Shown one piece after another: positions 7,241 to 15,324 of a stretch of 64,000 nt of DNA. This stretch comes from Pseudomonas lalucatii. Lineage in GTDB: Bacteria > Pseudomonadota > Gammaproteobacteria > Pseudomonadales > Pseudomonadaceae. A model generated the notes under the pieces. That model saw only the letters and a program-made list of their open reading frames with translations, searched no databases and had not been told where the DNA came from. Both the position numbers and the translations under genes were made by a program. Each line of letters begins with the position of its first letter. Within the stretch, counting starts at the first letter, position 1. Location of the stretch: NCBI RefSeq assembly GCF_018398425.1, contig NZ_JADPMV010000001.1, positions 558,001 to 622,000 on the forward strand. Reading direction: 5' to 3'.

Positions 7241-8725
7241 ATGACCACGACTAGTACGCCCCAAGCCGCAGCTCCGTCTGCCGGCAGCAACGACCTGATC
7301 TATCAGCTAGAAGACCGTCCGGCCTTCGCTCCGGCCCTATTCGCTGCCCTGCAACACGTGTTGGCGAGTTTCGTCGGTATCATCACCCCCACCCTGATCG
7401 TCGGAAACGTACTCGGCCTCGGCGCCTACGTACCCTACCTGGTGAGCATGGCGTTGTTCGTGTCCGGCCTCGGCACCTTCGTTCAGGCCCGCCGCATCGG
7501 TCCGATAGGCTCCGGCCTGCTGTGCCTGCAGGGCACCAGCTTCGCGTTCCTGAGCGCGATCCTCAGCGCCGGGATGATCGTCAAGGCGCGGGGCGGAAGC
7601 CCTGAGGAGATTCTCTCGACCCTGTTCGGCGTGTGCTTCTGCGCGGCCTTCGTCGAGATCGCCTTCAGCCAGGTGATGACCAGGCTGCGTAAAATCGTCA
7701 CCCCGGTAGTGACCGGCACTATCATCTGCCTGATCGGCTTGTCGCTGATCAAGGTGGCGATGACCGATATTGCAGGCGGCTTCGGCGCACCGGACGCAGG
7801 TGCCCTGCACCACCTGGGGCTGGCAGCACTGGTACTGACAACCATCATTGTGCTCAACCGCTTCAAGTCGCAGATGGTGCGGCTTTCGGCGGTGATCGTC
7901 GGCCTGGCCTTGGGCTTCCTGGTGGCCTGGTACAGCGGCCGGGTGGATTTCGCCAACATGGCCGAAGTGCCGCTAGTCAGCGTGCCTGTGCCCTTCAAGT
8001 TCGGTTTCAGTTTCGACTGGCTGGCCTTCGTGCCGATCGCGGTTATCTTCCTGATCACCCCGCTGGAGACCGCCGGCGACCTCACTGCCAACTCGATCAT
8101 CTCCAAACAGCCGGTACAGGGTCCGCTGTACCTGCGCCGGATCAAGTCCGGGGTGCTGGCCGATGGTTGCAATTCGGCAATCGCCGCGATGTTCAACAGC
8201 CTGCCGATGACCACCTTCAGCCAGAACAACGGCGTGATCCAACTCACCGGCGTCGCCAGTCGCCATGTCGGCTATTACATCGCAGGGATCTTCATTCTCC
8301 TCGGCTTGTTCCCGACCCTCGGCGCTGTGCTGCAGTTGATGCCCAAGCCGGTACTCGGTGGCGCCACCCTGATCATGTTCGGCACAGTCGCCGTGGCCGG
8401 CATCCGGATTCTTTCCGAGGCCGGTCTGCATCGTCGCAACGTGCTGATCGTGGCCATCTCCCTCGGTCTCGGTCTGGGCGTAGCAGCCGTGCCTGGCGTC
8501 CTGTCGCAGATGCCGGAGTTCCTGAAGAACATCTTCGGCTCACCGATCACCATCGGTGCCCTGAGCGCCATCCTGCTCAACATATTCCTGCCCGAAGAAG
8601 ACCTAGAGCAGCACGAGGACAACTACGACCCCGAGGCGCACCTGCACACCGTGCTACAGAACCCGCAGGGCAAGGACGATGACGCACTGGACCTGCGACT
8701 CGAAGACTCCGCCCGCACCAGCTGA
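7241..8725 (+). CDS. NCS2-family nucleobase:cation symporter (urate/xanthine-type permease), paralog 2
   Basis: This 494-residue protein aligns along its whole length with the product of 2335-3795 and keeps Q328-N-x-G-x4-T-G and ETAGDLTA, so it should transport the same class of compound. It differs mainly in membrane segments and in the acidic C-terminal tail. Its DNA uses more A/T-ending codons than copy 1, so the pair has diverged at silent sites although the first ~80 nt of leader and start are identical. It is followed by a second Tsx-like channel gene. Two similar permeases may differ in affinity, substrate or timing of expression. Confidence 0.88.
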   Translation: MTTTSTPQAAAPSAGSNDLIYQLEDRPAFAPALFAALQHVLASFVGIITPTLIVGNVLGLGAYVPYLVSMALFVSGLGTFVQARRIGPIGSGLLCLQGTSFAFLSAILSAGMIVKARGGSPEEILSTLFGVCFCAAFVEIAFSQVMTRLRKIVTPVVTGTIICLIGLSLIKVAMTDIAGGFGAPDAGALHHLGLAALVLTTIIVLNRFKSQMVRLSAVIVGLALGFLVAWYSGRVDFANMAEVPLVSVPVPFKFGFSFDWLAFVPIAVIFLITPLETAGDLTANSIISKQPVQGPLYLRRIKSGVLADGCNSAIAAMFNSLPMTTFSQNNGVIQLTGVASRHVGYYIAGIFILLGLFPTLGAVLQLMPKPVLGGATLIMFGTVAVAGIRILSEAGLHRRNVLIVAISLGLGLGVAAVPGVLSQMPEFLKNIFGSPITIGALSAILLNIFLPEEDLEQHEDNYDPEAHLHTVLQNPQGKDDDALDLRLEDSARTS

Positions 8726-8806
8726 GGCTGCCGACACCGACAATCCCCCCTGCGGTTCGCCGCAGGCCCGAGCAACCTCGTAAGTCCTAGTAATAAGGAA
8801 CACTCG

Positions 8807-9658
8807 ATGAACCTGAAGCATCTGCCGCGCTGCATCGCCCTTTCAGTCGCGCTGTTCGGCGGTCAGCACGCCCTCGCCAATGACCTGATGAAATGGCAAA
8901 ACAACAGCTTGTCCTACCTCTACGGCGAGAACTTCAACAGAGGTCAATTCAACACCGAGCAAGACAAGACGCAAACAACCTTCACCGCGGAGCACGCCAG
9001 TGGCTGGGTCTGGGGCGACATATTTGGCTTTGCTGACTACGTTCTGGCGGACAATAAACAGTCACGCCGCGGCGACTTTGGTAATGACAAGGAACACTTC
9101 TACTACTTCGAACTGTCACCGCGCGTCAGCCTCAGCTGGCTGACCGGGCAGAACCTTTCCAGCGGCCCGCTTAAGGATGTCTTTGCAGCCTTTACTTACG
9201 AAAAAGGCGATGGCGGCGCGGGTGTCGAGAACTACCTGTACGGCATCGGGTCGGCCTGGAACGTCCCCGGCTTCGCCTACTTCAATGCCAACCTGTATCG
9301 GGTCAAGGTTAACAACAACGCCTACTTCGACCGCGCCCACGGCAACAACAATGCCCACACCTATCAACTGACCATCTCCGGCGCTTACCCCTTGGCCATC
9401 GGCAATCAGGACTTCGTGGTCGACGGCTTTGTCGACTGGCGCGCGGGCACTTCGACGGCCAATACCCGCACCTCGGTCGGCTCCTCGATACAGGTCAAAT
9501 GGGATGCTGGTAAAGCAATGTTCGGAGAGGGGCGCAAGCTCTACGTCGGCACCGAAGTGAATATGTGGCGCAACCGCTACGGTGCCAAGCCGATCGACGG
9601 CTCAGGCCACGGCTTCGATCAGGCCGCCGTCCAGGCACTGGTGAAGTACCACTTCTAA
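8807..9658 (+). CDS. Tsx-like outer-membrane channel, paralog 2
   Basis: 283 residues with a signal peptide (MNLKHLPR, hydrophobic core, likely cut after ALA), repeated aromatic beta-strand patterns and the C-terminal KYHF. It shares HASGWVWGD, ENYLYGIG, NQDFVVDG and SSIQVKWDAGKA with the channel at 3885-4757. AAGGA ends 7 nt before ATG 8807. It lies 81 bp after the second NCS2 gene and is probably co-transcribed. Its expected role is diffusion of purines or nucleosides across the outer membrane. It is more diverged from copy 1 than the permeases are from each other, mostly in loop regions, which may mean different selectivity. Confidence 0.85.
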   Translation: MNLKHLPRCIALSVALFGGQHALANDLMKWQNNSLSYLYGENFNRGQFNTEQDKTQTTFTAEHASGWVWGDIFGFADYVLADNKQSRRGDFGNDKEHFYYFELSPRVSLSWLTGQNLSSGPLKDVFAAFTYEKGDGGAGVENYLYGIGSAWNVPGFAYFNANLYRVKVNNNAYFDRAHGNNNAHTYQLTISGAYPLAIGNQDFVVDGFVDWRAGTSTANTRTSVGSSIQVKWDAGKAMFGEGRKLYVGTEVNMWRNRYGAKPIDGSGHGFDQAAVQALVKYHF

Positions 9659-9696
9659 AACACTCCGCGCCGCCCTCGGATAGACGATAGCAATAA

Positions 9697-9726
9697 GGGA
9701 GAAGGAAAGACTCCGCCCCTTCTCCC
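9697..9726 (+). terminator. Terminator-like hairpin after second Tsx-like gene
   Basis: A 9-bp perfect stem GGGAGAAGG/CCTTCTCCC with a 12-nt loop, 38 bp after the stop. There is no T-run, so it may attenuate or stabilise the transcript rather than stop it. Confidence 0.5.
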
Positions 9727-9778
9727 CGCTATGCAGCACAGAACTTAACTAGCGCTAATACAGTCGGCCGAATACCTC

Positions 9779-9788
9779 TCGTATACAA
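9779..9788. promoter_or_regulatory. TTGTRTACAA-type box before uacT-like gene
   Basis: TCGTATACAA is one base off TTGTATACAA, 19 bp before the start codon. No TGAC-N6-GTCA box is seen here. At this position a bound protein could block transcription or translation initiation. Confidence 0.35.
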
Positions 9789-9806
9789 AAACAAAGCGAG
9801 CCCCTC

Positions 9807-11336
9807 ATGACGATATCCACAGCAAAAATATCTTCGGAAAAGAATCCTGAAGACGAGAATCTCGGCATAGGCGCGAATATCGTCTATGGCCTGCAACATG
9901 TCCTGACCATGTACGGCGGCATCATCGCGGTGCCCCTGATCGTCGGCCAGGCGGCCGGGTTGTCCCCCTCCGATATTGGTCTGCTGATCGCTGCCTCGCT
10001 ATTCGTTGGCGGGCTGGCGACGCTGCTACAGACCCTCGGCCTGCCATTCTTCGGCTGTCGGTTGCCACTCGTGCAGGGGGTATCCTTCGCCAGCGTCTCG
10101 ACCATCGTGGCCATCGTCACCACCAACGGCGGCAGCGGGGGTATGCCCGTGGTTTTCGGCGCAGTCATCAGCGCATCACTGATCGGTTTTCTGATCACGC
10201 CGATCTTCTCCAAGATCATCAGATTCTTTCCGCCCCTGGTCACCGGCATCGTCATCACCACCATCGGCTTGACCTTAATGCCCGTCGCGGCCAAGTGGGC
10301 AATGGGCGGCAACAGCCGTGCCGAAAACTTCGGCAGCATGGACAATATCGGCCTAGCGGCCTTTACCTTGGCCATTGTCCTGTTGCTGAGCAAGATCGGC
10401 AGCGCCACCATTTCCCGGCTTTCCATCCTGCTGGCAATAGTCATCGGTACGCTCATTGCCTACAGCCTCGGCATGGTCGATTTTTCCAAGGTCGGCACCG
10501 GTCCGTTGCTCGCCTTCCCAACCCCCTTCCACTTTGGCCTACCGACCTTCGAAGTCGCTGCGATCATCTCGATGCTGATCGTGGTCATGGTCATTCTGGT
10601 AGAAACCTCTGCCGATATCCTCGCCGTCGGCGATATCATCGGCACCAAGATCGACTCCCGCCGCCTGGGCAATGGCCTGCGGGCGGACATGATCTCCAGC
10701 ATACTCGCGCCTCTGTTCGGCTCCTTCACCCAAAGTGCCTTCGCCCAGAATGTCGGCCTGGTCGCTGTCACCGGGGTCAAGAGCCGCTACGTGGTGGCGA
10801 CCGGAGGACTGATCCTGGTTACCCTGGGACTGCTGCCAGTGGTGGGACGGATCATCGCTGCCGTACCCACCTCTGTACTGGGCGGGGCTGGCATCGTGCT
10901 GTTCGGCACCGTGGCGGCCAGTGGCATCCGCACCCTGGCCAAGGTCGACTACCGCAACAATATGAACCTGATCATCGTGGCCACCTCCATCGGCTTCGGC
11001 ATGCTGCCGATTGCCGCCCCCAGCTTTTATCACCACTTCCCGAACTGGTTCGCCACCATCTTCCATTCCGGTATCAGCTCGGCGGCAATTATGGCGATCC
11101 TGCTGAATCTGCTGTTCAACGAGTTCACGCGAGGAAATTCGGATCAGCAGTCGGTGTTCGTCGCCGGCACCGAACGAACTTTGCGTCATCGCGATATCGC
11201 CGCCCTCAACGATGGCGACCACTTTGTCGATGGCAAGCTCTATGACGCACAAGGCAGGGAGATCCCAGTAGTCACCGAGCAGACCACGGCGACAGCACGC
11301 TCCGAAGCGCCAGCTTCGGTACAGAGAGCGTCATAA
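9807..11336 (+). CDS. Uric acid/xanthine permease of NCS2 family (UacT/PbuX-like)
   Basis: This 509-residue permease belongs to a different NCS2 branch from the two upstream paralogs. It starts with NIVYGLQHVLTMYGGIIAVP, the usual entry to the uacT/pbuX/xanQ group, and carries QNVGLVAVTGVKSR (motif Q314-N-x-G-x4-T-G). The acidic helix reads VETSADILAVGDIIG. Residues after ~455 form a soluble tail. It should import urate or xanthine with H+. It sits where module 1 has its NCS1 gene, just before an NCS1 remnant, so it appears to have replaced that gene. A small terminator follows. Confidence 0.87.
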   Translation: MTISTAKISSEKNPEDENLGIGANIVYGLQHVLTMYGGIIAVPLIVGQAAGLSPSDIGLLIAASLFVGGLATLLQTLGLPFFGCRLPLVQGVSFASVSTIVAIVTTNGGSGGMPVVFGAVISASLIGFLITPIFSKIIRFFPPLVTGIVITTIGLTLMPVAAKWAMGGNSRAENFGSMDNIGLAAFTLAIVLLLSKIGSATISRLSILLAIVIGTLIAYSLGMVDFSKVGTGPLLAFPTPFHFGLPTFEVAAIISMLIVVMVILVETSADILAVGDIIGTKIDSRRLGNGLRADMISSILAPLFGSFTQSAFAQNVGLVAVTGVKSRYVVATGGLILVTLGLLPVVGRIIAAVPTSVLGGAGIVLFGTVAASGIRTLAKVDYRNNMNLIIVATSIGFGMLPIAAPSFYHHFPNWFATIFHSGISSAAIMAILLNLLFNEFTRGNSDQQSVFVAGTERTLRHRDIAALNDGDHFVDGKLYDAQGREIPVVTEQTTATARSEAPASVQRAS

Positions 11337-11493
11337 CCACTGCCGGCTTTCGATCGCGTGCCGACGTATGGGCCCTTGAGAGCCACAGTCAGCCCATCTC
11401 TCGATGGGCCAGCAGCGCGCGGTAGACGGCGTGATCAGTCCCGGTAGCCGGTAACGAACCGGACCAGCGCCGGGTAGGCGGAAGTGGACAAGT

Positions 11494-11524
11494 AGGGGGA
11501 TGCGGATGCATGCCCCCTCTTTAT
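11494..11524 (+). terminator. Intrinsic terminator after uacT-like gene
   Basis: AGGGGG pairs with CCCCCT around an inner TGC/GCA pairing, followed by CTTTA, ~160 bp after the stop codon. Confidence 0.6.
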
Positions 11525-11564
11525 CGTGCGAGCCGCACGTTGGTCCTTGGTCTTGACCGCTATG

Positions 11565-11690
11565 CCAAGCAGTCCGTCCGACCACTCCTGGTTCTTCGGC
11601 ATGCTGCTCGGCGCGGTCTTCCACGACCTGCTGATGCGCAAGCATTGCGCGGCCAAGGGCCACAGGGCGCCCGTGCGCTCGCACGGCTAG
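11565..11690 (+). pseudogene. C-terminal remnant of an NCS1 permease gene
   Basis: The frame ending in TAG at 11690 reads HSWFFGMLLGAVFHDLLMRK, then HCAAKGHRAPVRSHG. This is almost the same as the last ~33 residues of the NCS1 permease ending at 6658 (YSWLFGALLGAVFHYLLMRK, then HCAAKGHTAPVRSHS). Similarity fades upstream of about 11,565, and no start codon or permease body is present. The bases just after both stops also begin alike (CCGCA). It is a truncated duplicate and shows that module 2 once carried a full NCS1 gene. Confidence 0.85.
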
Positions 11691-12006
11691 CCGCAATCAC
11701 TTCGTCGACCCCGTCTCCGCCACGCCGTACCCAAGGACGTGGTGGGGTATCCTGCACTCGAATTTGTATACACCTCACGCCGCCTTCGCCTACCCGCCGC
11801 TTGACCGAGCCCGCGGCCTATCCTCCACCCGGCCACCTCCGCAGGCGGCCGCTCGCTGCTGGGTGGCACCGCCACCCTTCCTTCGCCACCCCGCAGGAGC
11901 GCGGCGAAGGCTCATCCTGGCGCCATGCGCAGCTATTCGGCGAGCTGACAGAGACGCTCAAGTCATTGATATCTCTAGATTAATTGATCACAAAAGCATA
12001 CGAACC
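11691..12006. other. Non-coding stretch with an isolated TTGTATACAC box
   Basis: No supported gene. TTGTATACAC at 11764-11773 matches the recurring palindrome class but is ~370 bp from the next start, so it may belong to decayed promoter DNA left by the NCS1 deletion. Confidence 0.3.
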
Positions 12007-12100
12007 TGACCTAAAAGTCAACTTCCTAGCACACTTTCTCGCATATTTGTACCCATATTCATCATTTTTTCGTTTCCATACGATAAATAATTGTGTACAA
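12007..12100. promoter_or_regulatory. Dual operator region before racemase gene
   Basis: TGAC-CTAAAA-GTCA at 12007-12020 is followed by TTGTACCCAT at 12047 (start-to-start 40 bp, one arm degenerate) and by TTGTGTACAA at 12091-12100, 36 bp before ATG 12136. The context AACCTGAC before the first box is shared with 7036-7042. Confidence 0.55.
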
Positions 12101-12135
12101 CTTTATGCACAACCACTCAGCAAGAAGAGGAAGCC

Positions 12136-12873
12136 ATGAAGATTCGCGTCATCAACCCCAACACCACCGCCGGCATGACCGAGAAGATCGGCGAGGCCGC
12201 CGCGCGCGTGGCGGCACCTGGAAGCCTGATAGTCGCGAGCAATCCGCGCAGCGGCCCGGTGTCCATCGAAAGCCACTTCGACGAAGCGATCAGCGCCGTC
12301 GGTGTCATCGAAGAGGTCCGCGCCGGCGAGCTCGAGCACACCGACGCCTACATCCTCGCCTGCTTCGGTGATCCCGGCCTGCTGGCCGCCCGCGAGATCA
12401 CCCGCGCCCCGGTAATCGGTATCGCCGAGGCGGCCTTCCACCTGGCCACGCTGATCAGCACGCGCTTTTCCATCGTCACCACCCTGGGCCGCACCGGGAT
12501 CATTGCCGAGCACCTGCTGCAGAGCTACGGCTTCGCCCACCATTGCCGGCGGGTACGCGCCGCGGAGATTCCGGTGCTCGACCTCGAGGACAACGGTGCT
12601 CTGGCCCTGGACCGGATCATCGACGAATGCCTGCGGGCGAAGGCCGAGGACAACATCGGCGCCATCGTCCTGGGCTGCGGCGGCATGGCCGACCTGACCG
12701 CGCAGATCAGCGAAGCGGTCGGCCTGCCGATCGTCGAAGGGGTCACCGCGGCGGTGAAGCTGGCCGAGTCGCTGGTCGCCCTGGGCCTGGGCACCAGTAA
12801 GCACGGCGACCTCGACTTCCCACGACCCAAGGCCTTCAGCGGACGCTTCGAGTTCCTTTCCCACGGCCAGTAG
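12136..12873 (+). CDS. Asp/Glu/hydantoin racemase family protein, probable allantoin racemase
   Basis: 245 residues beginning MKIRVINPNTTAGM, the usual start of hydantoin/allantoin racemases. The two cysteines of the two-base mechanism are present: C76 in LACFGDPG and C181 in LGCGGMADL, spaced as in this family. In purine degradation such enzymes interconvert (R)- and (S)-allantoin, so both isomers can be used. GAAGAGGAAG lies just before ATG 12136. An NCS1 permease follows 114 bp downstream and may supply the substrate. Hydantoin racemase is the alternative activity, but the cluster favours allantoin. Confidence 0.82.
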   Translation: MKIRVINPNTTAGMTEKIGEAAARVAAPGSLIVASNPRSGPVSIESHFDEAISAVGVIEEVRAGELEHTDAYILACFGDPGLLAAREITRAPVIGIAEAAFHLATLISTRFSIVTTLGRTGIIAEHLLQSYGFAHHCRRVRAAEIPVLDLEDNGALALDRIIDECLRAKAEDNIGAIVLGCGGMADLTAQISEAVGLPIVEGVTAAVKLAESLVALGLGTSKHGDLDFPRPKAFSGRFEFLSHGQ

Positions 12874-12950
12874 GGGCCGACCAAGCGCCGGCCAGTGACG
12901 GCCAGGCGTGCTGCGACGATGGAATCGGGTAACGACACAACAATAACAGC

Positions 12951-12969
12951 GGGAACCCCAGCCGTTCCC
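12951..12969 (+). other. Short hairpin between racemase and NCS1 permease genes
   Basis: GGGAAC pairs with GTTCCC around a 7-nt loop just before the permease ribosome site. It could influence translation of the downstream gene; no T-run follows. Confidence 0.35.
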
Positions 12970-12987
12970 TGTACCGAGGTTCATTCC

Positions 12988-14349
12988 ATGCACAATGAAA
13001 CTGTCGCCTCTCCGGCCCTGGACTATACCCAGCCAGCAGCCAGCAAACCCGCCGGTGACGAGTCACTGGCGCCGCAAGAAAAACGCATCATGGGCAGGGT
13101 GTCCTACCTGCTGGCCTGGTTCGGCGGCTGCGTGTCGATCGGCACCTTCGCCATGGGCTCGAGCATCGTCGGCACCCTCAACCTGTTGCAAACGGCCCTG
13201 GCCATCGGCATCGGCTGCTTCGTCATCGGCATCGCCCTGGCGCTCAACGGCGCTGCCGGCTACAAGTACGGCATTCCCTTCATGGTGCAGGCGCGCGCCG
13301 CCTTCGGCTTCGCCGGCACCCGCTTCCCCGGACTGGTCCGGGCGGTGCCGGCGATCGTCTGGTACGGCTTCCAGAGCTGGGTCGGGGCGGCGGCGATCAA
13401 CGCCGTGTCGGCGACGCTGCTGGGCTTCGACAACATGGTGTTCTACTTCGTGGTGTTCCAGCTGCTGCAGATCGGCCTGTCGATGTTCGGCTTCCAGGGC
13501 ATCAAATGGCTGGAGAACGTCGGCAGCGCCTTCATCCTGGTGTCGCTGGTCTACATGTTCTACAGCGTGATCAACCGCTACGGCGACGAGATCATGACCA
13601 ATCTGGTCAACGTCGAAGGCACCTGGGGCCTGCCGTTCTGGGGCGCTACCATGCTGTTCCTCGGCATCTACAGCACCATGATGCTCAACGTCAGCGACTA
13701 TTCCCGTGAGCTCAAGAAGGGCAGCGGCCCGGGCCTGCTGACCACCCTCTATGCCATGTCGATCCTGCCCTGCACCCTGTTCATGGGCCTGATCGGCCTG
13801 ATGGTATCCGGCGCGACCGGCGTCAACGACCCGATCCAGGTGTTCTCCAGCGCCGTCGACAACACGCCCCTGCTGGTGACCACCCTGTTGTTCATCGCCT
13901 TCGCCCAGGTGACCACCAACGTGCTGAACAACGTGGTGCCGCCGACCTACATCCTGATGGACGTGTTCAAGCTGCCGTTCCGCACCTCGACCATCATCGT
14001 CGGCCTGCTGGCCTTCGGCACCTTCCCCTGGGAGCTGGTCAAGGAAGAGTCCTCCGCCGGCCTGCAGATGTTCGTACAGACCTACTCGGCGTTCCTCGGC
14101 CCGATCTTCGCCGTGATGGTGGTTGACTACTTCATCATCCGCCGGCGCCAGCTGGATGTCGGCAAGCTCTACGACGTGCACGGCCCCTACCGGGGCGTGA
14201 ACTACGCCGCCATCATCGCCTCGCTGATCGGTGCCGTTGCGGCCCTGAGCCTGTCCTCGGTGTCCTGGTACGCCAGCCTGATCCCGGCCGGCCTCAGCTA
14301 CTACCTGCTGATGCGCCACTGGTCGGCCTGCCAGCGCTTCCGCAACTAG
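12988..14349 (+). CDS. NCS1-family allantoin/hydantoin-type permease
   Basis: 453 residues starting MHNETVASPAL; GAGG precedes ATG 12988 at a suitable distance, and an in-frame extension to 12895 lacks support. It has about 12 hydrophobic segments. The NCS1 features are KYGIPFMVQARAAFGFAGTR and FPGLVRAVPAIVWYGFQSW, with the conserved Trp of the substrate site. It lies directly after the racemase and probably in one operon, so allantoin or a related ureide is the likely substrate. It belongs to a different NCS1 branch from the permease at 5180-6658, with many sequence differences. Confidence 0.87.
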   Translation: MHNETVASPALDYTQPAASKPAGDESLAPQEKRIMGRVSYLLAWFGGCVSIGTFAMGSSIVGTLNLLQTALAIGIGCFVIGIALALNGAAGYKYGIPFMVQARAAFGFAGTRFPGLVRAVPAIVWYGFQSWVGAAAINAVSATLLGFDNMVFYFVVFQLLQIGLSMFGFQGIKWLENVGSAFILVSLVYMFYSVINRYGDEIMTNLVNVEGTWGLPFWGATMLFLGIYSTMMLNVSDYSRELKKGSGPGLLTTLYAMSILPCTLFMGLIGLMVSGATGVNDPIQVFSSAVDNTPLLVTTLLFIAFAQVTTNVLNNVVPPTYILMDVFKLPFRTSTIIVGLLAFGTFPWELVKEESSAGLQMFVQTYSAFLGPIFAVMVVDYFIIRRRQLDVGKLYDVHGPYRGVNYAAIIASLIGAVAALSLSSVSWYASLIPAGLSYYLLMRHWSACQRFRN

Positions 14350-14364
14350 GGCGGGCATCCCGCC

Positions 14365-14401
14365 GCTGCCGCATGGGCGATGCAAGTCCTCATGCGGCAG
14401 C
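14365..14401. terminator. Bidirectional terminator between convergent genes
   Basis: A perfect 11-bp stem (GCTGCCGCATG with CATGCGGCAGC) sits between the convergent permease and binding-protein genes and could serve both. Confidence 0.75.
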
Positions 14402-14417
14402 TTGCGCACATATGGAT

Positions 14418-15236
14418 TCACTCCGCGCCCGCCTTGGCCTTCTGTCGCTCCAGAAACTCCACCTTCCATTGCTCCATGCCCATGTATTCCGAGTCCAGAT
14501 TGGCCTCCACCCGGTACCTGGCCCTCAGCGCCGCCACCGTGTCCTGCTGCTCGATCAGGAATCGATCGAAGCGCTGCAGCAGAGCGGGATGCCTGAGCGT
14601 GGAGAGGTGAAAGGTGCCGCGGGTATGCGGCAGTTTCGGGTCGAACACCAGGGCGCCGGGGCGGGCGCGGATGTTGTCGAGGTAATGGGTGGCCACCACC
14701 ACGTTGAAGTAGACACCGTCGGTGTCCTTCTTCAACGCCTGGTGGATCATCTTGCGCAGGTCATCGCTGTAGGCCAGTTCGATCTGCTTGGCGTCGATCC
14801 GCTCCTGATAGCCCCAGGGCGTCCAGCCATCGACCAGGGCCAGGCGCTTGAGCCGCTCGAGGGGCTGCCCCTGGCGCCGCGGCGCGACCAGCACGCCATC
14901 CACATAGCCGACCACCGGCTGGCTGTAGGCCAGGCCGTTGCCGGTCTTCTGCGCCTGGGCCCAGTTGGCGTTGTCCGGGTACTTGAGGTCCACCTCGCCC
15001 GCCAGCAGGGCCGGCAGCAGGCGCGTCACCGGCAGCGGCCGGTAGCTCAGCGCTACACCGCTGTGGGCGGCGAAGGCGTCCAGCAACTCGCGGGCGAAGC
15101 CCTGGTACTGACCCTGCTTGTCGATGCTGTAGTGCGGCGCGAAGGCCAGGTCTTCCACACCGACCACGTAGCTCTCGGCGCGGACACCGGTGGCGAGCAG
15201 AACGGCGAACAAACTGCAGACGCGAATGGGCTTCAC
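14418..15236 (-). CDS. Periplasmic substrate-binding-like protein (SBP_bac_3 type), no cognate permease
   Basis: 272 residues with a signal peptide (MKPIRVCSLFAVLLATGVRA, cut before ES). The mature part starts with the two-lobe binding pattern VGVEDLAFAPHYSIDKQG and contains YQGFARELLDAF, as in extracellular solute-binding family 3. No ABC permease or ATPase gene adjoins it. It lies 88 bp after moaA on the same strand, in a purine cluster. It could feed a transporter encoded elsewhere, act as a sensor, or assist a periplasmic enzyme. The ligand is unknown. Confidence 0.75.
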   Translation of the reverse strand: MKPIRVCSLFAVLLATGVRAESYVVGVEDLAFAPHYSIDKQGQYQGFARELLDAFAAHSGVALSYRPLPVTRLLPALLAGEVDLKYPDNANWAQAQKTGNGLAYSQPVVGYVDGVLVAPRRQGQPLERLKRLALVDGWTPWGYQERIDAKQIELAYSDDLRKMIHQALKKDTDGVYFNVVVATHYLDNIRARPGALVFDPKLPHTRGTFHLSTLRHPALLQRFDRFLIEQQDTVAALRARYRVEANLDSEYMGMEQWKVEFLERQKAKAGAE

Positions 15237-15324
15237 AGCAACCCTCCTGGTTTTTCTTGGAATCGGGGTGGCGCAACGGCGATGGCGAACGGCTACGGGC
15301 CGCCCGTGCTGCTGAAGCGGCGAG

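Noticed and set aside
2187..7290. Two similar minus-strand frames (2187-2384 and 7093-7290, about 65 codons) across the NCS2 leaders
   Set aside because: Their similarity follows from the conserved leader and N-terminal coding DNA on the plus strand. They have no recognisable ribosome site or family, so the signal is assigned to the leader.
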